A stretch of 64,000 bases of DNA from Streptomyces sp. WZ-12 (GTDB lineage Bacteria > Actinomycetota > Actinomycetes > Streptomycetales > Streptomycetaceae): assembly GCF_028898845.1 (NCBI RefSeq), contig NZ_CP118574.1, positions 3,782,001 to 3,846,000 on the forward strand, written 5' to 3'. Below, piece by piece: positions 8,236 through 17,319 of this stretch; position 1 is the first letter of the stretch, and every line of letters starts with the position of its first letter. Under the pieces are notes generated by a model, which was not told the origin of the DNA, did not search any database, and saw only the letters and a list, made by a program, of their open reading frames with translations. The position numbers and the translations under genes were made by a program.

Positions 8236-8871
8236 ATGGCCTCGCACCACACCACCGCCGAGCGACCACAGCTCGCACCGCAGCCGGCCCGGGCCCACGT
8301 CGCCCACGCCACCCACCAGGGGCTGCTGCTCGCCGCGGACCCACAGCGCTGCCTGGACGGCGCCACGGTGCTGGAGCGCACGGGCGGCCACCAGGCCACC
8401 GCGGTGGCCGGCTGGGCCCGCCGCCTGGGCAGCATCCGCCGGCTCGGCACCCGCCCCGCGACCGCCGAGGAACGCCCCCCGGAACCCGGGCCCGCCGCCG
8501 CTCCGCGCACCCCGACGCCGGGCGAACGCGCCGCCCGCGCCGTCTCCTTCGCCCACGGAGCGCTCGGCAAGCCCTATGCCTGGGGTGCGACCGGCCCGGC
8601 CGCGTACGACTGCTCGGGGCTGGTCCAGGCCGCCTGGAAGGCCGGCGGGATCGCCCTGCCCCGGACGACCTACACCCAGATCGCCTCCGGCGCCCGCGTC
8701 GACTGGCCCCAACTCGCCCCCGGCGACCTGGTGTTCTTCTACTCCGGCATCAGCCACGTGGGCCTCTACATCGGTGGCGGCGAGATGATCCACGCCCCGC
8801 ACCCGGGCGAGCCCGTCCAGATCACCCCGATCGACCGGATGCCCTTCGCCGGCGCGACCCGCCCGGCCTAG
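8236..8871 (+). CDS. NlpC/P60 domain protein without a signal peptide
   Basis: A 211-residue protein. Its C-terminal half (about 95-211) closely matches the NlpC/P60 domain of the hydrolase at 6302, sharing YxWGATGPxxYDCSGL, PRTTxxQ, GDLVFFY, ISHVGxYIG and EMIHAPHPG or a near variant. Catalytic Cys126 and His174 are present. The N-terminal half is Ala/His/Arg-rich with no hydrophobic stretch, so no Sec or Tat signal can be seen. ATG 8236 follows GGAAGGAAG at a longish distance; GTG 8224 is possible but sits on top of the ribosome site. It could be exported another way, act inside, or be a duplicate that lost its export signal. Confidence 0.8.
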   Translation: MASHHTTAERPQLAPQPARAHVAHATHQGLLLAADPQRCLDGATVLERTGGHQATAVAGWARRLGSIRRLGTRPATAEERPPEPGPAAAPRTPTPGERAARAVSFAHGALGKPYAWGATGPAAYDCSGLVQAAWKAGGIALPRTTYTQIASGARVDWPQLAPGDLVFFYSGISHVGLYIGGGEMIHAPHPGEPVQITPIDRMPFAGATRPA

Positions 8872-9241
8872 CCGCCACCGCCCAACCACCCGGATATCGC
8901 CGCCCGTTGGGCCACCCACCCGGCTACGCGCCGACGCCCATCACCGGCCCGCCCATCACCGTACGACCCCTCCCCCGGTCGCTCCCGTGGCCGCTGCGCA
9001 CCGGACGCCCGCCCCAATCGCCCTCGCGGTCGCCCTCCTGGCCGCTCCCCGTCACCGCCGTGGCCCCACATCCGCACCGCCCCCGTACGCCCCTCGCGCG
9101 TCGCTCCCTGTCACGCTGTACAACGCACCGCGGTGCGGCGATGTGCCCGGTTCCGGCGATTCCGGCGGAGTTTCACCCGAACGATTAACTCCGCCTGGCG
9201 CGGCGGCCGTTAGGGCGGGCCGGCCTGGCCCACCGAACGCG
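8872..9241. other. Intergenic stretch with no recognised feature
   Basis: About 370 bases, rich in CCACC/CCGCC runs, lie between the second NlpC/P60 gene and the 3' end of the esterase. I see no convincing gene, RNA or strong hairpin here. Confidence 0.5.
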
Positions 9242-10366
9242 CTAGCCCCGCAGGTACAACCCGAACCACCGGAAGATCTCCGGCACTTGGCGCTTCCACA
9301 CCGGCACGGTGTGACCGCCCGCGCTCGCCGAGATCTGCTGCACGGTGACCGTCGTCGGCTGCTTCGCGAGCTGCTTGAGGCCCATGCCGGCCTGGTAGCC
9401 GTCGCCGTTCGCGCCGGAGATGTACAGCGCGGTGCGCGGCGGCCGCCCGGCCTCGTTGGCGGCCTTCAGGATGTGCAGCGGGTTGGTCTCCACGCGCAGC
9501 TTGGGGTCCTTGCCGGCGAGCGAATCCTTCTCTATGGCAGGGTCGTTGTAGCCGGACATGCCGACCGCGGCGCGGTACCGGTCCGGGTGGGCCAGCGCGA
9601 GCTTGGTCGCGCAGTGCGCGCCCGCCGAGTAGCCGGCCAGCGCCCAGGAGTCCGGCTTGTCGCCGGCCCGGAAGTTGTCGATCACCATCTGGCGGACGTC
9701 GACGGTCAGCCAACTGTCGGCGTTGGCCTTGCCGGGGAGGTTGACGCACCCGGTGTCGGCGTTGGGCAGCACGTTGGTCCGCGGCGCCACCAGGATGAAC
9801 GGCTTGACCGCCCCGCTCTGCATCAACGGCGCGAGCTGCTCGTTGGCCTTCAGCGACCCGAACCAGGACTTGGAGGACCCGGGGTAGCCGGGCAGCAACT
9901 CGACCACCGGGAACTTCTTGTCCTTGTAGGCGGGGTCGTTGTACTGCGGCGGCAGCCAGACGTACACCTCGCCGTTGACGCCCGAGATCTGGCCCTTGAG
10001 GTCGGTCATCTGGACGCCGGCGCCCACCACCGGGTCGTCCGCCGGCCGGAAGTGCTGGAGCACCTTGGGCTCGTCCTTGAGGTTCTTGCCGCCCAGCCCG
10101 TCCGGCCCGAGGTTCCGGGCCGCGTCGATGTGGTTGCCGGTGCCGAGCAGGTCGCCCCAGTTGTCGTAGAGGTTGTTGGCGTTGTTGACCATCAGGAAGA
10201 CCACCGTGATCGCGGTGACCTGGGCGAACAGCAACATCAACAGCCGTGCCAGGCCGCGCACAAGCGGCGGCCCGGCGACTCGGCCCCACACGGTGAGCGG
10301 CAGCACGAGGGCGACGATCAACAGCAGGATCGAGAAGAGGAAGAAGGGCGTACCCGTCAGGCTCAT
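9242..10366 (-). CDS. Membrane-anchored esterase related to antigen 85 / esterase D
   Basis: A 374-residue protein. Two N-terminal membrane helices (about residues 8-28 and 38-62) are followed by an extracytoplasmic alpha/beta hydrolase domain. The nucleophile motif is GYSAGAHCA (about residue 247) and the C-terminal histidine lies in SAGGHTVPVW; an acid is likely in GANGDGYQ. The domain belongs to the family of mycolyltransferase-like putative esterases, which act on trehalose or other polar lipids or on formylglutathione-type esters. In Streptomyces, which lacks mycolates, the substrate is unknown. The ribosome site is weak. The neighbouring NlpC/P60 and membrane genes suggest envelope work. 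Confidence 0.82.
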   Translation of the reverse strand: MSLTGTPFFLFSILLLIVALVLPLTVWGRVAGPPLVRGLARLLMLLFAQVTAITVVFLMVNNANNLYDNWGDLLGTGNHIDAARNLGPDGLGGKNLKDEPKVLQHFRPADDPVVGAGVQMTDLKGQISGVNGEVYVWLPPQYNDPAYKDKKFPVVELLPGYPGSSKSWFGSLKANEQLAPLMQSGAVKPFILVAPRTNVLPNADTGCVNLPGKANADSWLTVDVRQMVIDNFRAGDKPDSWALAGYSAGAHCATKLALAHPDRYRAAVGMSGYNDPAIEKDSLAGKDPKLRVETNPLHILKAANEAGRPPRTALYISGANGDGYQAGMGLKQLAKQPTTVTVQQISASAGGHTVPVWKRQVPEIFRWFGLYLRG

Positions 10367-10527
10367 CGGGATCTCGTTTCCAGGAGGTATGCGCGTGGGG
10401 CGTGGGCTTGGGTTACGGCCCCGCCTACGGGCAGCGAGCCTCTCCGCGCCCTTAGATGGCGAACCGCGCGATCCTGGTTGCCCGCCTTGGGCGCTTCTTT
10501 ACGCGCTCCCTGCGTGCCCCGCGTCAC

Positions 10528-10554
10528 GGGGGCGGATCCCGATCGTCCGCCCCC
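10528..10554 (-). terminator. Terminator of the response-regulator operon
   Basis: GGGGGCGGA and TCCGCCCCC form a perfect 9-bp stem with a 9-nt loop, 30 nt past the stop codon of the response regulator. Confidence 0.6.
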
Positions 10555-10583
10555 GCGCCCCCATACGCTCGCGAAATCGCAGG

Positions 10584-11294
10584 TCAGACCAGGCGGCGGG
10601 CGGCCGCCCAACGGGTCAGCTCATGACGGTTGGAGAGCTGCAACTTGCGCAGCACGGCCGAGACATGTGACTCAACCGTCTTGACGGAGATGAACAGCTG
10701 CTTGGCGATCTCCTTGTACGCGTACCCGCGGGCGATGAGTCGGAGCACCTCGCGCTCACGCTGGGTGAGGCGGTCCATGTCCTCGTCCACCGGCGGGGCG
10801 TCCGTCGAGGCGAAGGCGTCCAGGACGAAGCCGGCCAGGCGGGGCGAGAAGACCGCGTCACCGTCGGCGACCCGGAAGATCGCGTTGACCAGGTCCGTGC
10901 CGGTGATCGTCTTGGTGACGTAGCCGCGGGCGCCGCCGCGGATGACCCCGATGACGTCCTCGGCCGCGTCGGAGACCGAGAGCGCCAGGAACCGCGCCGG
11001 CTGCTCGGGGTCGGCCATCAGCCCGGCGCAGCGGCGCAGTACCTCGACGCCGCCGCCCCCGGGGAGGTGCACGTCCAACAGGACGACCTCGGGGCGGGTG
11101 GCGGTGATGACCGTGATCGCCTGATCGACGTCGGCGGCCTCGCCGACCACCTCGACGCCGGTCTGCTCGGTCCGGCCGATCTCGGCCTGGACGCCCGTCC
11201 GGAACATCCGGTGGTCGTCGACCAGCACGACCCGGACGGTGCGGTCCTGGCCCTCGCCGCCGGTCTCGCCCTGCTGTGCGTCGTCGCTGCTCAT
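10584..11294 (-). CDS. LuxR/NarL-family response regulator
   Basis: A 236-residue response regulator. An acidic N-terminal extension of about 18 residues precedes the receiver domain (VRVVLVDDHRMFRTG; phosphoacceptor Asp near residue 72 in VVLLDVHLPGG; conserved Lys in YVTKTITG). A LuxR-type helix-turn-helix follows (about 170-236: LTQREREVLRLIARG, KTVESHVSAVLRKL). Its partner is the PspC-fused histidine kinase 119 nt upstream on the same strand, so the pair is probably co-transcribed. ATG 11294 is used although its ribosome site (GGACGAG) is modest. A much longer open frame continues upstream through the kinase gene, but that is only a frame shadow. Confidence 0.92.
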   Translation of the reverse strand: MSSDDAQQGETGGEGQDRTVRVVLVDDHRMFRTGVQAEIGRTEQTGVEVVGEAADVDQAITVITATRPEVVLLDVHLPGGGGVEVLRRCAGLMADPEQPARFLALSVSDAAEDVIGVIRGGARGYVTKTITGTDLVNAIFRVADGDAVFSPRLAGFVLDAFASTDAPPVDEDMDRLTQREREVLRLIARGYAYKEIAKQLFISVKTVESHVSAVLRKLQLSNRHELTRWAAARRLV

Positions 11295-11413
11295 CTCGTC
11301 CGTCCGTCCTTCGCTCGCTGCCCCGTCATGATCCCCCGCCGCGTCCGCGGTGCCGCCGCGGGCCCGCCGGTCGACGCCGCCGTCCCCGGGAGCGCCCGAG
11401 GATGCCGTCGCGC

Positions 11414-12742
11414 TCACTGCGGCTCCCCCTCCGCGCCCGCGCGGCGATCGGTGCGCCCGCGCTCCTCGCCGCGCTCCATCTCCAACTCGACGACCGTGCC
11501 GCCGTCGGGGGCGGCGCGCAGCCGGGCGGTGCCGCCGTTGCGCTCCATACGGCCGATGATGGACTCCCGCACCCCCATCCGGTCCGCGGGCACCGCGTCC
11601 AGGTCGAAACCGGGGCCGTGGTCGCGCACCGAGACGAAGACCGTGCGGCCCTCCACCTCGGCGAACACCTGCACCGCGCCGCCCTCGCCACCGTACTTGG
11701 CGGCGTTGACCATCGCCTCGCGCGCGGCCTGCATCTGCGCACCGAGCGCCTCGTCCAACGGGCAGTCGCCGACCACCACGACCTCGATGGGGACGCCGTG
11801 GTGGTCCTCGACCTCGGCGGCGGCCGCCCGCACCGCCTCGGCGAGCGTCGACGGTTCCTCGTCCTCGTCCTTGCCGCGGCCCTCGGGCTTGTAGAGCCAG
11901 GCGCGCAGCTCGCGTTCCTGGGCGCGGGCCAGTCTCGCCACCTCCCGGGGGTCGTCGGCGTTGCGCTGGATCAGGGTGAGGGTGTGCAGGACGGAGTCGT
12001 GGACATGGGCGGCGACCTCGGCGCGCTCCTGGGCCCGGATGCGCATCAGCCGCTCCTCGGAGAGGTCCTGGGTGATCCGGACGAGATAGGGGCCGGCGAG
12101 CAGGGCGATGCCGACGACGACGGCGAGCGCGGCCTGGAGCACCGAGCCGAGGTTCTGCACGGAGCCCTGGAGCACGACGATGCCGGTGACCCCGACGCCG
12201 ACCAGCAGCACCCCGGCCGCGCCGCGCACCACCGGCAGCAGGCCCTTGCGGCGCCCGAGCTCCAGCCACTGGGCGCGGCGGGAGTTGTCCGCCTGGCGCC
12301 AGACCAGCGCGACGCCGGCGCCGATGAGCAGCACCGGCCAGAGGTAGACATTGGACCTGCCTGGCTGGAAACGGGAGGCCACGATCGAGGCCCCCACCAG
12401 GAGCGCGATCAGGGCGAGGAGCTGCCCCTTGTCGGGCCTGCGGCCCAGCAGCCGCCGGCCCTCCCCCGCCGCGGGCTGCCGGGTCTCGACGCCGCCGACG
12501 CCCAGAGGCACGAAGAACCAGAACGCGGCGTAGAGCAGCGCGCCCATGCCGTCGGCCATGAAGAGCGCGACGAAGACGATCCGCACCCAGGTGACCGGCA
12601 GCCCGAGGTGCCCGGCGAGTCCGCGCGCGACACCGCCGAGCAGCCGCCCCTCTGCGCTGCGGTAGAGCTTGCGCATGGGCGGTTCGTCGGGGTCCGGCGC
12701 CGGGGCGTAGCCCGTCTCGGCGCGCGGTGGCGCTGTGGTCAT
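11414..12742 (-). CDS. Histidine kinase with N-terminal PspC domain
   Basis: A 442-residue sensor kinase. A PspC domain opens the protein (about 25-85: KLYRSAEGRLLGGVARGLAGHLG, then a hydrophobic segment). More membrane helices reach to about residue 225. The phosphoacceptor His is near residue 246 in AEVAAHVHDSVLHTL (HisKA_3 type). The ATPase domain has DHGPGFDLDAVP and MGVRESIIGRM. PspC proteins sense membrane stress in the phage-shock response, so the pair probably watches the membrane. Its target should be the response regulator downstream; the Ser/Thr kinase gene ends 90 nt upstream on the same strand. Confidence 0.93.
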   Translation of the reverse strand: MTTAPPRAETGYAPAPDPDEPPMRKLYRSAEGRLLGGVARGLAGHLGLPVTWVRIVFVALFMADGMGALLYAAFWFFVPLGVGGVETRQPAAGEGRRLLGRRPDKGQLLALIALLVGASIVASRFQPGRSNVYLWPVLLIGAGVALVWRQADNSRRAQWLELGRRKGLLPVVRGAAGVLLVGVGVTGIVVLQGSVQNLGSVLQAALAVVVGIALLAGPYLVRITQDLSEERLMRIRAQERAEVAAHVHDSVLHTLTLIQRNADDPREVARLARAQERELRAWLYKPEGRGKDEDEEPSTLAEAVRAAAAEVEDHHGVPIEVVVVGDCPLDEALGAQMQAAREAMVNAAKYGGEGGAVQVFAEVEGRTVFVSVRDHGPGFDLDAVPADRMGVRESIIGRMERNGGTARLRAAPDGGTVVELEMERGEERGRTDRRAGAEGEPQ

Positions 12743-12833
12743 GCCTCAGATCGTCACACGCCGGCCGGGCCGGGGACATCAGGGTCGACCCTGACCGGTC
12801 CCTGAGCTTGCTCGGGGATCCGCTGCGGGTCGC

Positions 12834-14741
12834 TCAGCCCGCGGTCGGGGATTTCCGGAATCCGTCCTTCACGTTCGAGAAGACCTCCTCGAACGTGGAC
12901 CAGTTCGCCGACGGCGCGGAGACGTAGATCGCGTACTCCTTGGAGCCCTCGCGACCGAAGCCCAGGTCGATGCCGCGGTACTCGCGGGCCCGGCCCTGGA
13001 AGGTGAACTCCCAGATGGCGGCTGCGTCGCCCTGGTAGATGGTGTCCTGGAGCCGGAGGCGCTGGTAGCTCGGGTACAGGCGCTTGAAGTCGGATTCGAC
13101 GCTCTTGAAGTGCTGCACCTGGTCCGCGGAGGCGAAGTCCAGGGTGCTGATGGTGAGCTGCGCCAGATCGGCGTCGGAGGTGTAGACGATCTGCCGGCCG
13201 GGCTCCTTGACCTCCCGCTTCCACCCCGAGGGCACTGGGAAGGACACCCCCATGCCCTGCTCGACGGCTCGGCGGTAACCCTGGGGCAGGGGCGGCGGCG
13301 GTGTGGTGCTGGGGGTCGGCCGCGCCGGAGAGGAGGGGGCACTGTCGCCCGCCTGGTTGGTCGAACTGCCGCCGCTCTTGCGGTGGCTGACGTACCAGGC
13401 CGTGCCCGCGCCGCCGCCGACGACCAGGACGCCGACGACGCTCCAGACCACGACCCGGCCCCGCCGCCTGCGGGGCGCCGGGGAGCCGCCGAGCACGTCG
13501 GTGCGGGCCTCGGCGGGCGTCCGGGAGGCCGCGGAGAGCGCCGCGCCCGGTACGGACACCGGGCCGGTCACCTCGCCCTCCGGGGCCGCGGCGACGGGAA
13601 GGCCGGCGGCGGGATGGCCACCGGGAGCCATGCCGGTCGCCGACCCCGGGTGGCTGCCGGTTCCGGTGGTGGTCCCCGCGGCGGCTCCGGCAGCCGCCCC
13701 GGGTGCGGTCCCGGTCGTGGTCGCCGCCGCGCTGCCGGTGGTCGAGCCGGTGTCCGCGCGGCTCCCGGTGGGGCTTTGGGTACTGCCGGGGCCGGTGCCG
13801 GTGTGCGTGACCGGACGGGTGGGCGCCTCGGAGGGCTCGCCCTCGGTGCGCCGGCCGCGGCCCACCGTCCCCAGGGCCAGCGTGGGCCAGCCCATCAGTG
13901 CCGTGTCCACCTCGGCCTCGGCGGCCCGCAGCGCCTGCTCGACGACCTCGGCGGTGGGCCGCTCGGCCGGCTCCTTGGCGAGCAGCGCCTCGATCAGGGC
14001 GGTCAACTGGCCGGCGCTGCGCGGCGGTTCCAACGGGTCGACGGCGATCGCGTACGCCGTCTCAACCGCGGTGTTCTTGCGGAACGGCGGCTTCCCCTCG
14101 ACCGCCTGATAGAGCGTCGCCCCCAGCGCCCACAGGTCCGAAGCCGGCCCCGGCGTACCGCCCTTGACCCGCTCGGGCGCCAGGTAGTCGATGGAGCCGA
14201 CGAGTTCGCCGGTCTTGGTGAGGGTGGAGGTGCCGGTGGCGACGGCGATGCCGAAGTCGGTGAGGACCACCCGGCCGTCCTCACCGAGCAGCACGTTGCC
14301 CGGCTTGACGTCGCGGTGCAGCACGCCGGCGGAGTGCGCGGCCCGCAGCGCGGAAATCATGCCGCGGCCGATCCGGGCGGTCTCCCGGGGCGAGAGGTAA
14401 GTGCCGGACTGCGCCGCCTCCTTGATGGCGTCGCCGAGCGTCGAGGAGGGGACGTACTCCATGACGATGCACGGCGAGCCCTCGTCGTCCACGACGTCGT
14501 GGACGCCGACGACGTTGGGGTGGTTGATCCGCGCCGCGGCCTGCGCCTCACGGGTGGTGCGCTCGTGGCGGGTGGCGAGTTCGTCCGCATCGAGTTGGGG
14601 CGAGACGTGCAGGCGTTTCACCGCGACCTGACGCCCCAGGAGCTCGTCCCGGGCCCGCCAGACGGTGCCCATACCGCCTTGGCCTATCCGCTGGACCAGG
14701 CGATACCGCCCGGCGACCAGTCGCCCCTCGTCCTCCGACAC
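12834..14741 (-). CDS. Membrane Ser/Thr protein kinase (PknB-like)
   Basis: A 635-residue eukaryotic-type kinase. The kinase domain (about 10-275) has GQGGMGTVW (P-loop), AVKRL (catalytic Lys), HRDVKPGNVLL (catalytic loop), DFGIA and an APERV motif. A long Thr/Gly/Ala/Pro-rich juxtamembrane region (about 290-425) leads to one membrane segment (about 430-455) and an external domain of about 180 residues starting with a Ser/Pro linker; this is not a PASTA array. GTG 14741 is preferred since GGAGGGG lies 6-12 nt before it, although the frame is open further up. It heads the same-strand group with the PspC kinase and regulator, so the signals may be joined. Confidence 0.92.
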   Translation of the reverse strand: MSEDEGRLVAGRYRLVQRIGQGGMGTVWRARDELLGRQVAVKRLHVSPQLDADELATRHERTTREAQAAARINHPNVVGVHDVVDDEGSPCIVMEYVPSSTLGDAIKEAAQSGTYLSPRETARIGRGMISALRAAHSAGVLHRDVKPGNVLLGEDGRVVLTDFGIAVATGTSTLTKTGELVGSIDYLAPERVKGGTPGPASDLWALGATLYQAVEGKPPFRKNTAVETAYAIAVDPLEPPRSAGQLTALIEALLAKEPAERPTAEVVEQALRAAEAEVDTALMGWPTLALGTVGRGRRTEGEPSEAPTRPVTHTGTGPGSTQSPTGSRADTGSTTGSAAATTTGTAPGAAAGAAAGTTTGTGSHPGSATGMAPGGHPAAGLPVAAAPEGEVTGPVSVPGAALSAASRTPAEARTDVLGGSPAPRRRRGRVVVWSVVGVLVVGGGAGTAWYVSHRKSGGSSTNQAGDSAPSSPARPTPSTTPPPPLPQGYRRAVEQGMGVSFPVPSGWKREVKEPGRQIVYTSDADLAQLTISTLDFASADQVQHFKSVESDFKRLYPSYQRLRLQDTIYQGDAAAIWEFTFQGRAREYRGIDLGFGREGSKEYAIYVSAPSANWSTFEEVFSNVKDGFRKSPTAG

Positions 14742-15041
14742 CGCACGCCCCTCCGGAAACCCGTACGTATTCAGGGCGCAACGATAGTCTTCAGCAGGGC
14801 GGAAAAGACCTCCGGCCACCGCCGCGACGAGTCTTTTTCCGGCGCGGGTCGCGGCGCACGCGGCGTGCGCGGCCACTTTTCGGCGGCTCGGGGCGCCGTC
14901 CAACGCCCCACGGCACGCACCGGAAGGCCCGGTTCACGGGGCCGCCTCGGGGAAAACCCCAGGGTCGCTCCGGGGGATCTCAGGGGTCAGCCAGGGTTTT
15001 CACCGATACCGCGCGCCGGCCGCCCTTGTCACCATGTCTCC

Positions 15042-16463
15042 ATGAACGATGCACCCACCGCCGCGGAGCCGACGGCCTCTGACCCCGCCGGCCCCACCCC
15101 GCCGCGCCCGCCGCTGCGCCGCAGCCGGCGGCACAAGGTCGTCGCGGGCGTGTGCGGCGGCCTCGGCCGGCAGTGGGACGTCGATCCGGTGATCTTCCGG
15201 GTCGTGCTCGCCGTGCTGTCCATCGGCGGACTCGGCCTGATCTTCTACGGCTTCGCCTGGCTGATCGTGCCCCTTGAGGGCCAGGAGGAGAACGAGGGCC
15301 GCCGGCTGCTCTCCGGCCGGGTCGAGGGCTCGGCGCTGACGGCGCTGCTGTGCGCGCTGGCCGGCTGCGCGCTGTTCCTGACCACGCTCGGCAAGGGCAG
15401 CATGATGTCCTTCGCGATCATGGTGACGCTGGCGGTGGCCGGCGCCGCCTACTGGTCGCGTCAGCGCCGCCGGGCGCAGTCCGAGGGCCTGGGCTCCGTG
15501 GACGCCGCCACGGCCCAGGCGGTCGCCGACGCCCCGCCGGAGGCCACCGCGCCCCCGGCCCCCAACACCCCGTCCTGGTGGCGCGATCCGCGCACCGAGG
15601 CGCTGATGCGCCGCGGCTATCTGTGGGGCCCGGAGGACGCCCGGCTCGACATCAGCTACGACTTCGCCCACGGGGTGCCGGACGACGCGGACGCCGGCCC
15701 CGGGCAGCCCGGCGTGGCCCCGGCCTCCCCGGCCGCCGCGCGCACCGCCGCCCCGCCCCGGCCCGTCCGCGGCCGGGCGATCGGCGGGCGGACGTTCGTG
15801 CTGGCCGTGCTGGCGGGCACCGGCACCGGCCTCGCCGTGTCCCGGCACGCCGCGCTGGCCCCGTCCCTCCAGGCGGGCCTGGCCTGCGCGTTGGCCGTCT
15901 TCGGGCTGGGCCTCCTCTTGAGCGCCTGGCTGGGGCGCACCGGCGGCGGCACGGTCTTCCTGATGATGCTGACGGCGGCCCTGCTGGCCGGCGCGACGGC
16001 GCTGCCCCCCACCGTCACCGCCGACTGGCAGCGCCGCACCTGGACGCCGGCCGCCGCCACCACCGTCCAGCCGCGCTACGCGGTCGGCTCCGGTGAGGCC
16101 CGGCTGGATCTCTCCCAACTCCCCCTCAAACCCGGCACGACGGTCCACAGCGCCGCGGAAGTCGGCGCCGGGCGGCTCCAGGTGACGCTGCCGCAGCACA
16201 CCACCGCGACGCTCCACCTCTCGCTCGGCGTCGGCGACATCCAGATGCCGGGCGATGCGGCCAACGACGTGGAGGTCGTCGCCGGGCACCGCGAGCGGAC
16301 CGTCACGCTGGCCGCGGAGGGCCTCAAGAAGGGCGAGCGGCCGCACGGCACACTGGAGTTGGACCTCAAGGTCGGCGTCGGCCAGATCGCCGTCGAGCGT
16401 GCCGCGCCGGCCCCCTCGGCCACCCCGTCCCCGGTCCAGACCCCCCAGGGAGCCCCCAAGTGA
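15042..16463 (+). CDS. PspC-domain membrane protein with C-terminal adhesin-like beta domain
   Basis: A 473-residue membrane protein divergent from the kinase cluster. After a Pro-rich leader it has a PspC domain (about 28-90: RRHKVVAGVCGGLGRQWDVDPVIFRVV, given here only as the family signature around residues 30-45). Several membrane segments follow (up to about 330). The C-terminal external part (about 350-460) reads as alternating beta strands with SGEARLDLSQL and LGVGDIQMPG, like LiaF/toast-rack-type domains found with PspC proteins. It probably senses or modulates envelope stress together with the PspC kinase. ATG 15042 has no clear ribosome site and may be translated as a leaderless message. 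The next gene overlaps it by 4 nt. Confidence 0.85.
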   Translation: MNDAPTAAEPTASDPAGPTPPRPPLRRSRRHKVVAGVCGGLGRQWDVDPVIFRVVLAVLSIGGLGLIFYGFAWLIVPLEGQEENEGRRLLSGRVEGSALTALLCALAGCALFLTTLGKGSMMSFAIMVTLAVAGAAYWSRQRRRAQSEGLGSVDAATAQAVADAPPEATAPPAPNTPSWWRDPRTEALMRRGYLWGPEDARLDISYDFAHGVPDDADAGPGQPGVAPASPAAARTAAPPRPVRGRAIGGRTFVLAVLAGTGTGLAVSRHAALAPSLQAGLACALAVFGLGLLLSAWLGRTGGGTVFLMMLTAALLAGATALPPTVTADWQRRTWTPAAATTVQPRYAVGSGEARLDLSQLPLKPGTTVHSAAEVGAGRLQVTLPQHTTATLHLSLGVGDIQMPGDAANDVEVVAGHRERTVTLAAEGLKKGERPHGTLELDLKVGVGQIAVERAAPAPSATPSPVQTPQGAPK

Positions 16464-16684
16464 AGCGCCACCCCTTCGAGCCGGGCCGCCTGATCACCGG
16501 CCTCGCCGCCCTCACCGTCGGCGTCGGCTACGGCCTAGACTCCGTCGGCCGCTGGCACGCCCCCGGCCCCTGGCTGTTCTTCGCCATCCCGGCCGGCCTG
16601 CTGCTCTCCGGCATCACCACCGCCGTCTGGGCCACCGTCCGACGCCACCACCACCGGGACGCCCCGCCCCGGCAGCCGTCATGA
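16460..16684 (+). CDS. Small two-helix membrane protein coupled to the PspC protein
   Basis: A 74-residue protein with two hydrophobic segments (LITGLAALTVGVGYGLDSVG and WLFFAIPAGLLLSGITTAVW) and a His/Arg-rich tail. Its GTG start overlaps the stop of the PspC gene in GTGA, so it is almost certainly translationally coupled and part of the same unit. Small membrane partners of this kind often sit beside PspC/toast-rack proteins. No catalytic motif is visible. Confidence 0.75.
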   Translation: MKRHPFEPGRLITGLAALTVGVGYGLDSVGRWHAPGPWLFFAIPAGLLLSGITTAVWATVRRHHHRDAPPRQPS

Positions 16685-16785
16685 CGGGTGGCCGGCGGCG
16701 GAGCGCCGCGCGTCGATCGGCAGAGGGGCCGGGCCGTGGGCGGCAGGCCCCCGCCCCCGCAGCTGAGACCCCCGGGCGCCGCCGC

Positions 16786-17319
16786 TCACCCGTAGAGCCG
16801 CGCCCCGCGCCGGCCGCGGCGGTGGGTGAGTGCGGCGTCGAGCGAGAAGCGCGGTGCGCCGGCCAGCACCAGCGGGGTCCAGGCGATCAGATAGGCGAGG
16901 TCGTTGCCGTAGTAGTAGGGGGCGGCCGGCCAGCTCACGGTGAGCCAGAGGGTCAGCGAGATCAGCGCGCCGCCGAAGGCCGCCAGCCGGCCCAGCAGCC
17001 CCAGCAGCGTCCCGATGCCGACCAGCACCTCGCCGCCGGAGAGCGCATAGCCGAAGGCGACCGGGCTGTGCTGCGCCAGCTCCACCAGTTGCGGAAACGC
17101 CGCGGAGTCGTGGACCTGCCGCAGTAGTTCACCCAGCGAGCCCTTGCCGCCGGCGCTCAGGAAGGCCCGGTCGGTGAGCTTCTGGGTCCCGGCGTAGAGG
17201 AAGGTGGCGCCCAGGAAGAGGCGCAGCGGGAGCAGGGCGTGCCGCGCCAGCCCGCCCCGGAGCCCGCCGGGCCGGGTGCCGACCAGGTCGGCGGGGTGCG
17301 TGCGGTGTGCGTGGGCCAT
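16786..17319 (-). CDS. DoxX-family membrane protein
   Basis: A 177-residue integral membrane protein with four hydrophobic segments. It has the DoxX pattern RLFLGATFLYAGTQKLTD near residues 35-50, followed by GEVLVGIGTLLGLLGR and a C-terminal helix. DoxX proteins are linked to quinone or thiosulfate electron transfer and, in mycobacteria, to oxidative-stress defence in the membrane. The role here is inferred from the family only. ATG 17319 has GGAGAGG about 8 nt upstream; longer readings run into the tandem-repeat region. It is convergent with the PspC operon. Confidence 0.82.
   Translation of the reverse strand: MAHAHRTHPADLVGTRPGGLRGGLARHALLPLRLFLGATFLYAGTQKLTDRAFLSAGGKGSLGELLRQVHDSAAFPQLVELAQHSPVAFGYALSGGEVLVGIGTLLGLLGRLAAFGGALISLTLWLTVSWPAAPYYYGNDLAYLIAWTPLVLAGAPRFSLDAALTHRRGRRGARLYG

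Noticed and set aside
10383..10670. Plus-strand ORF starting after AGGAGG near 10383
   Set aside because: The ribosome site touches the ATG, rare TTA codons occur early, and it runs antisense into the response regulator.
10584..12779. Single long ORF covering the response regulator and, out of frame, the PspC kinase
   Set aside because: Only the first 236 residues from ATG 11294 match a protein family. The remainder is an Arg/Gly/Ala-rich shadow of the kinase gene in another frame.
13110..15041. Upstream extension of the PspC protein opposite the Ser/Thr kinase
   Set aside because: The extension is antisense to the kinase domain and has no family pattern. The PspC domain starts just after ATG 15042.
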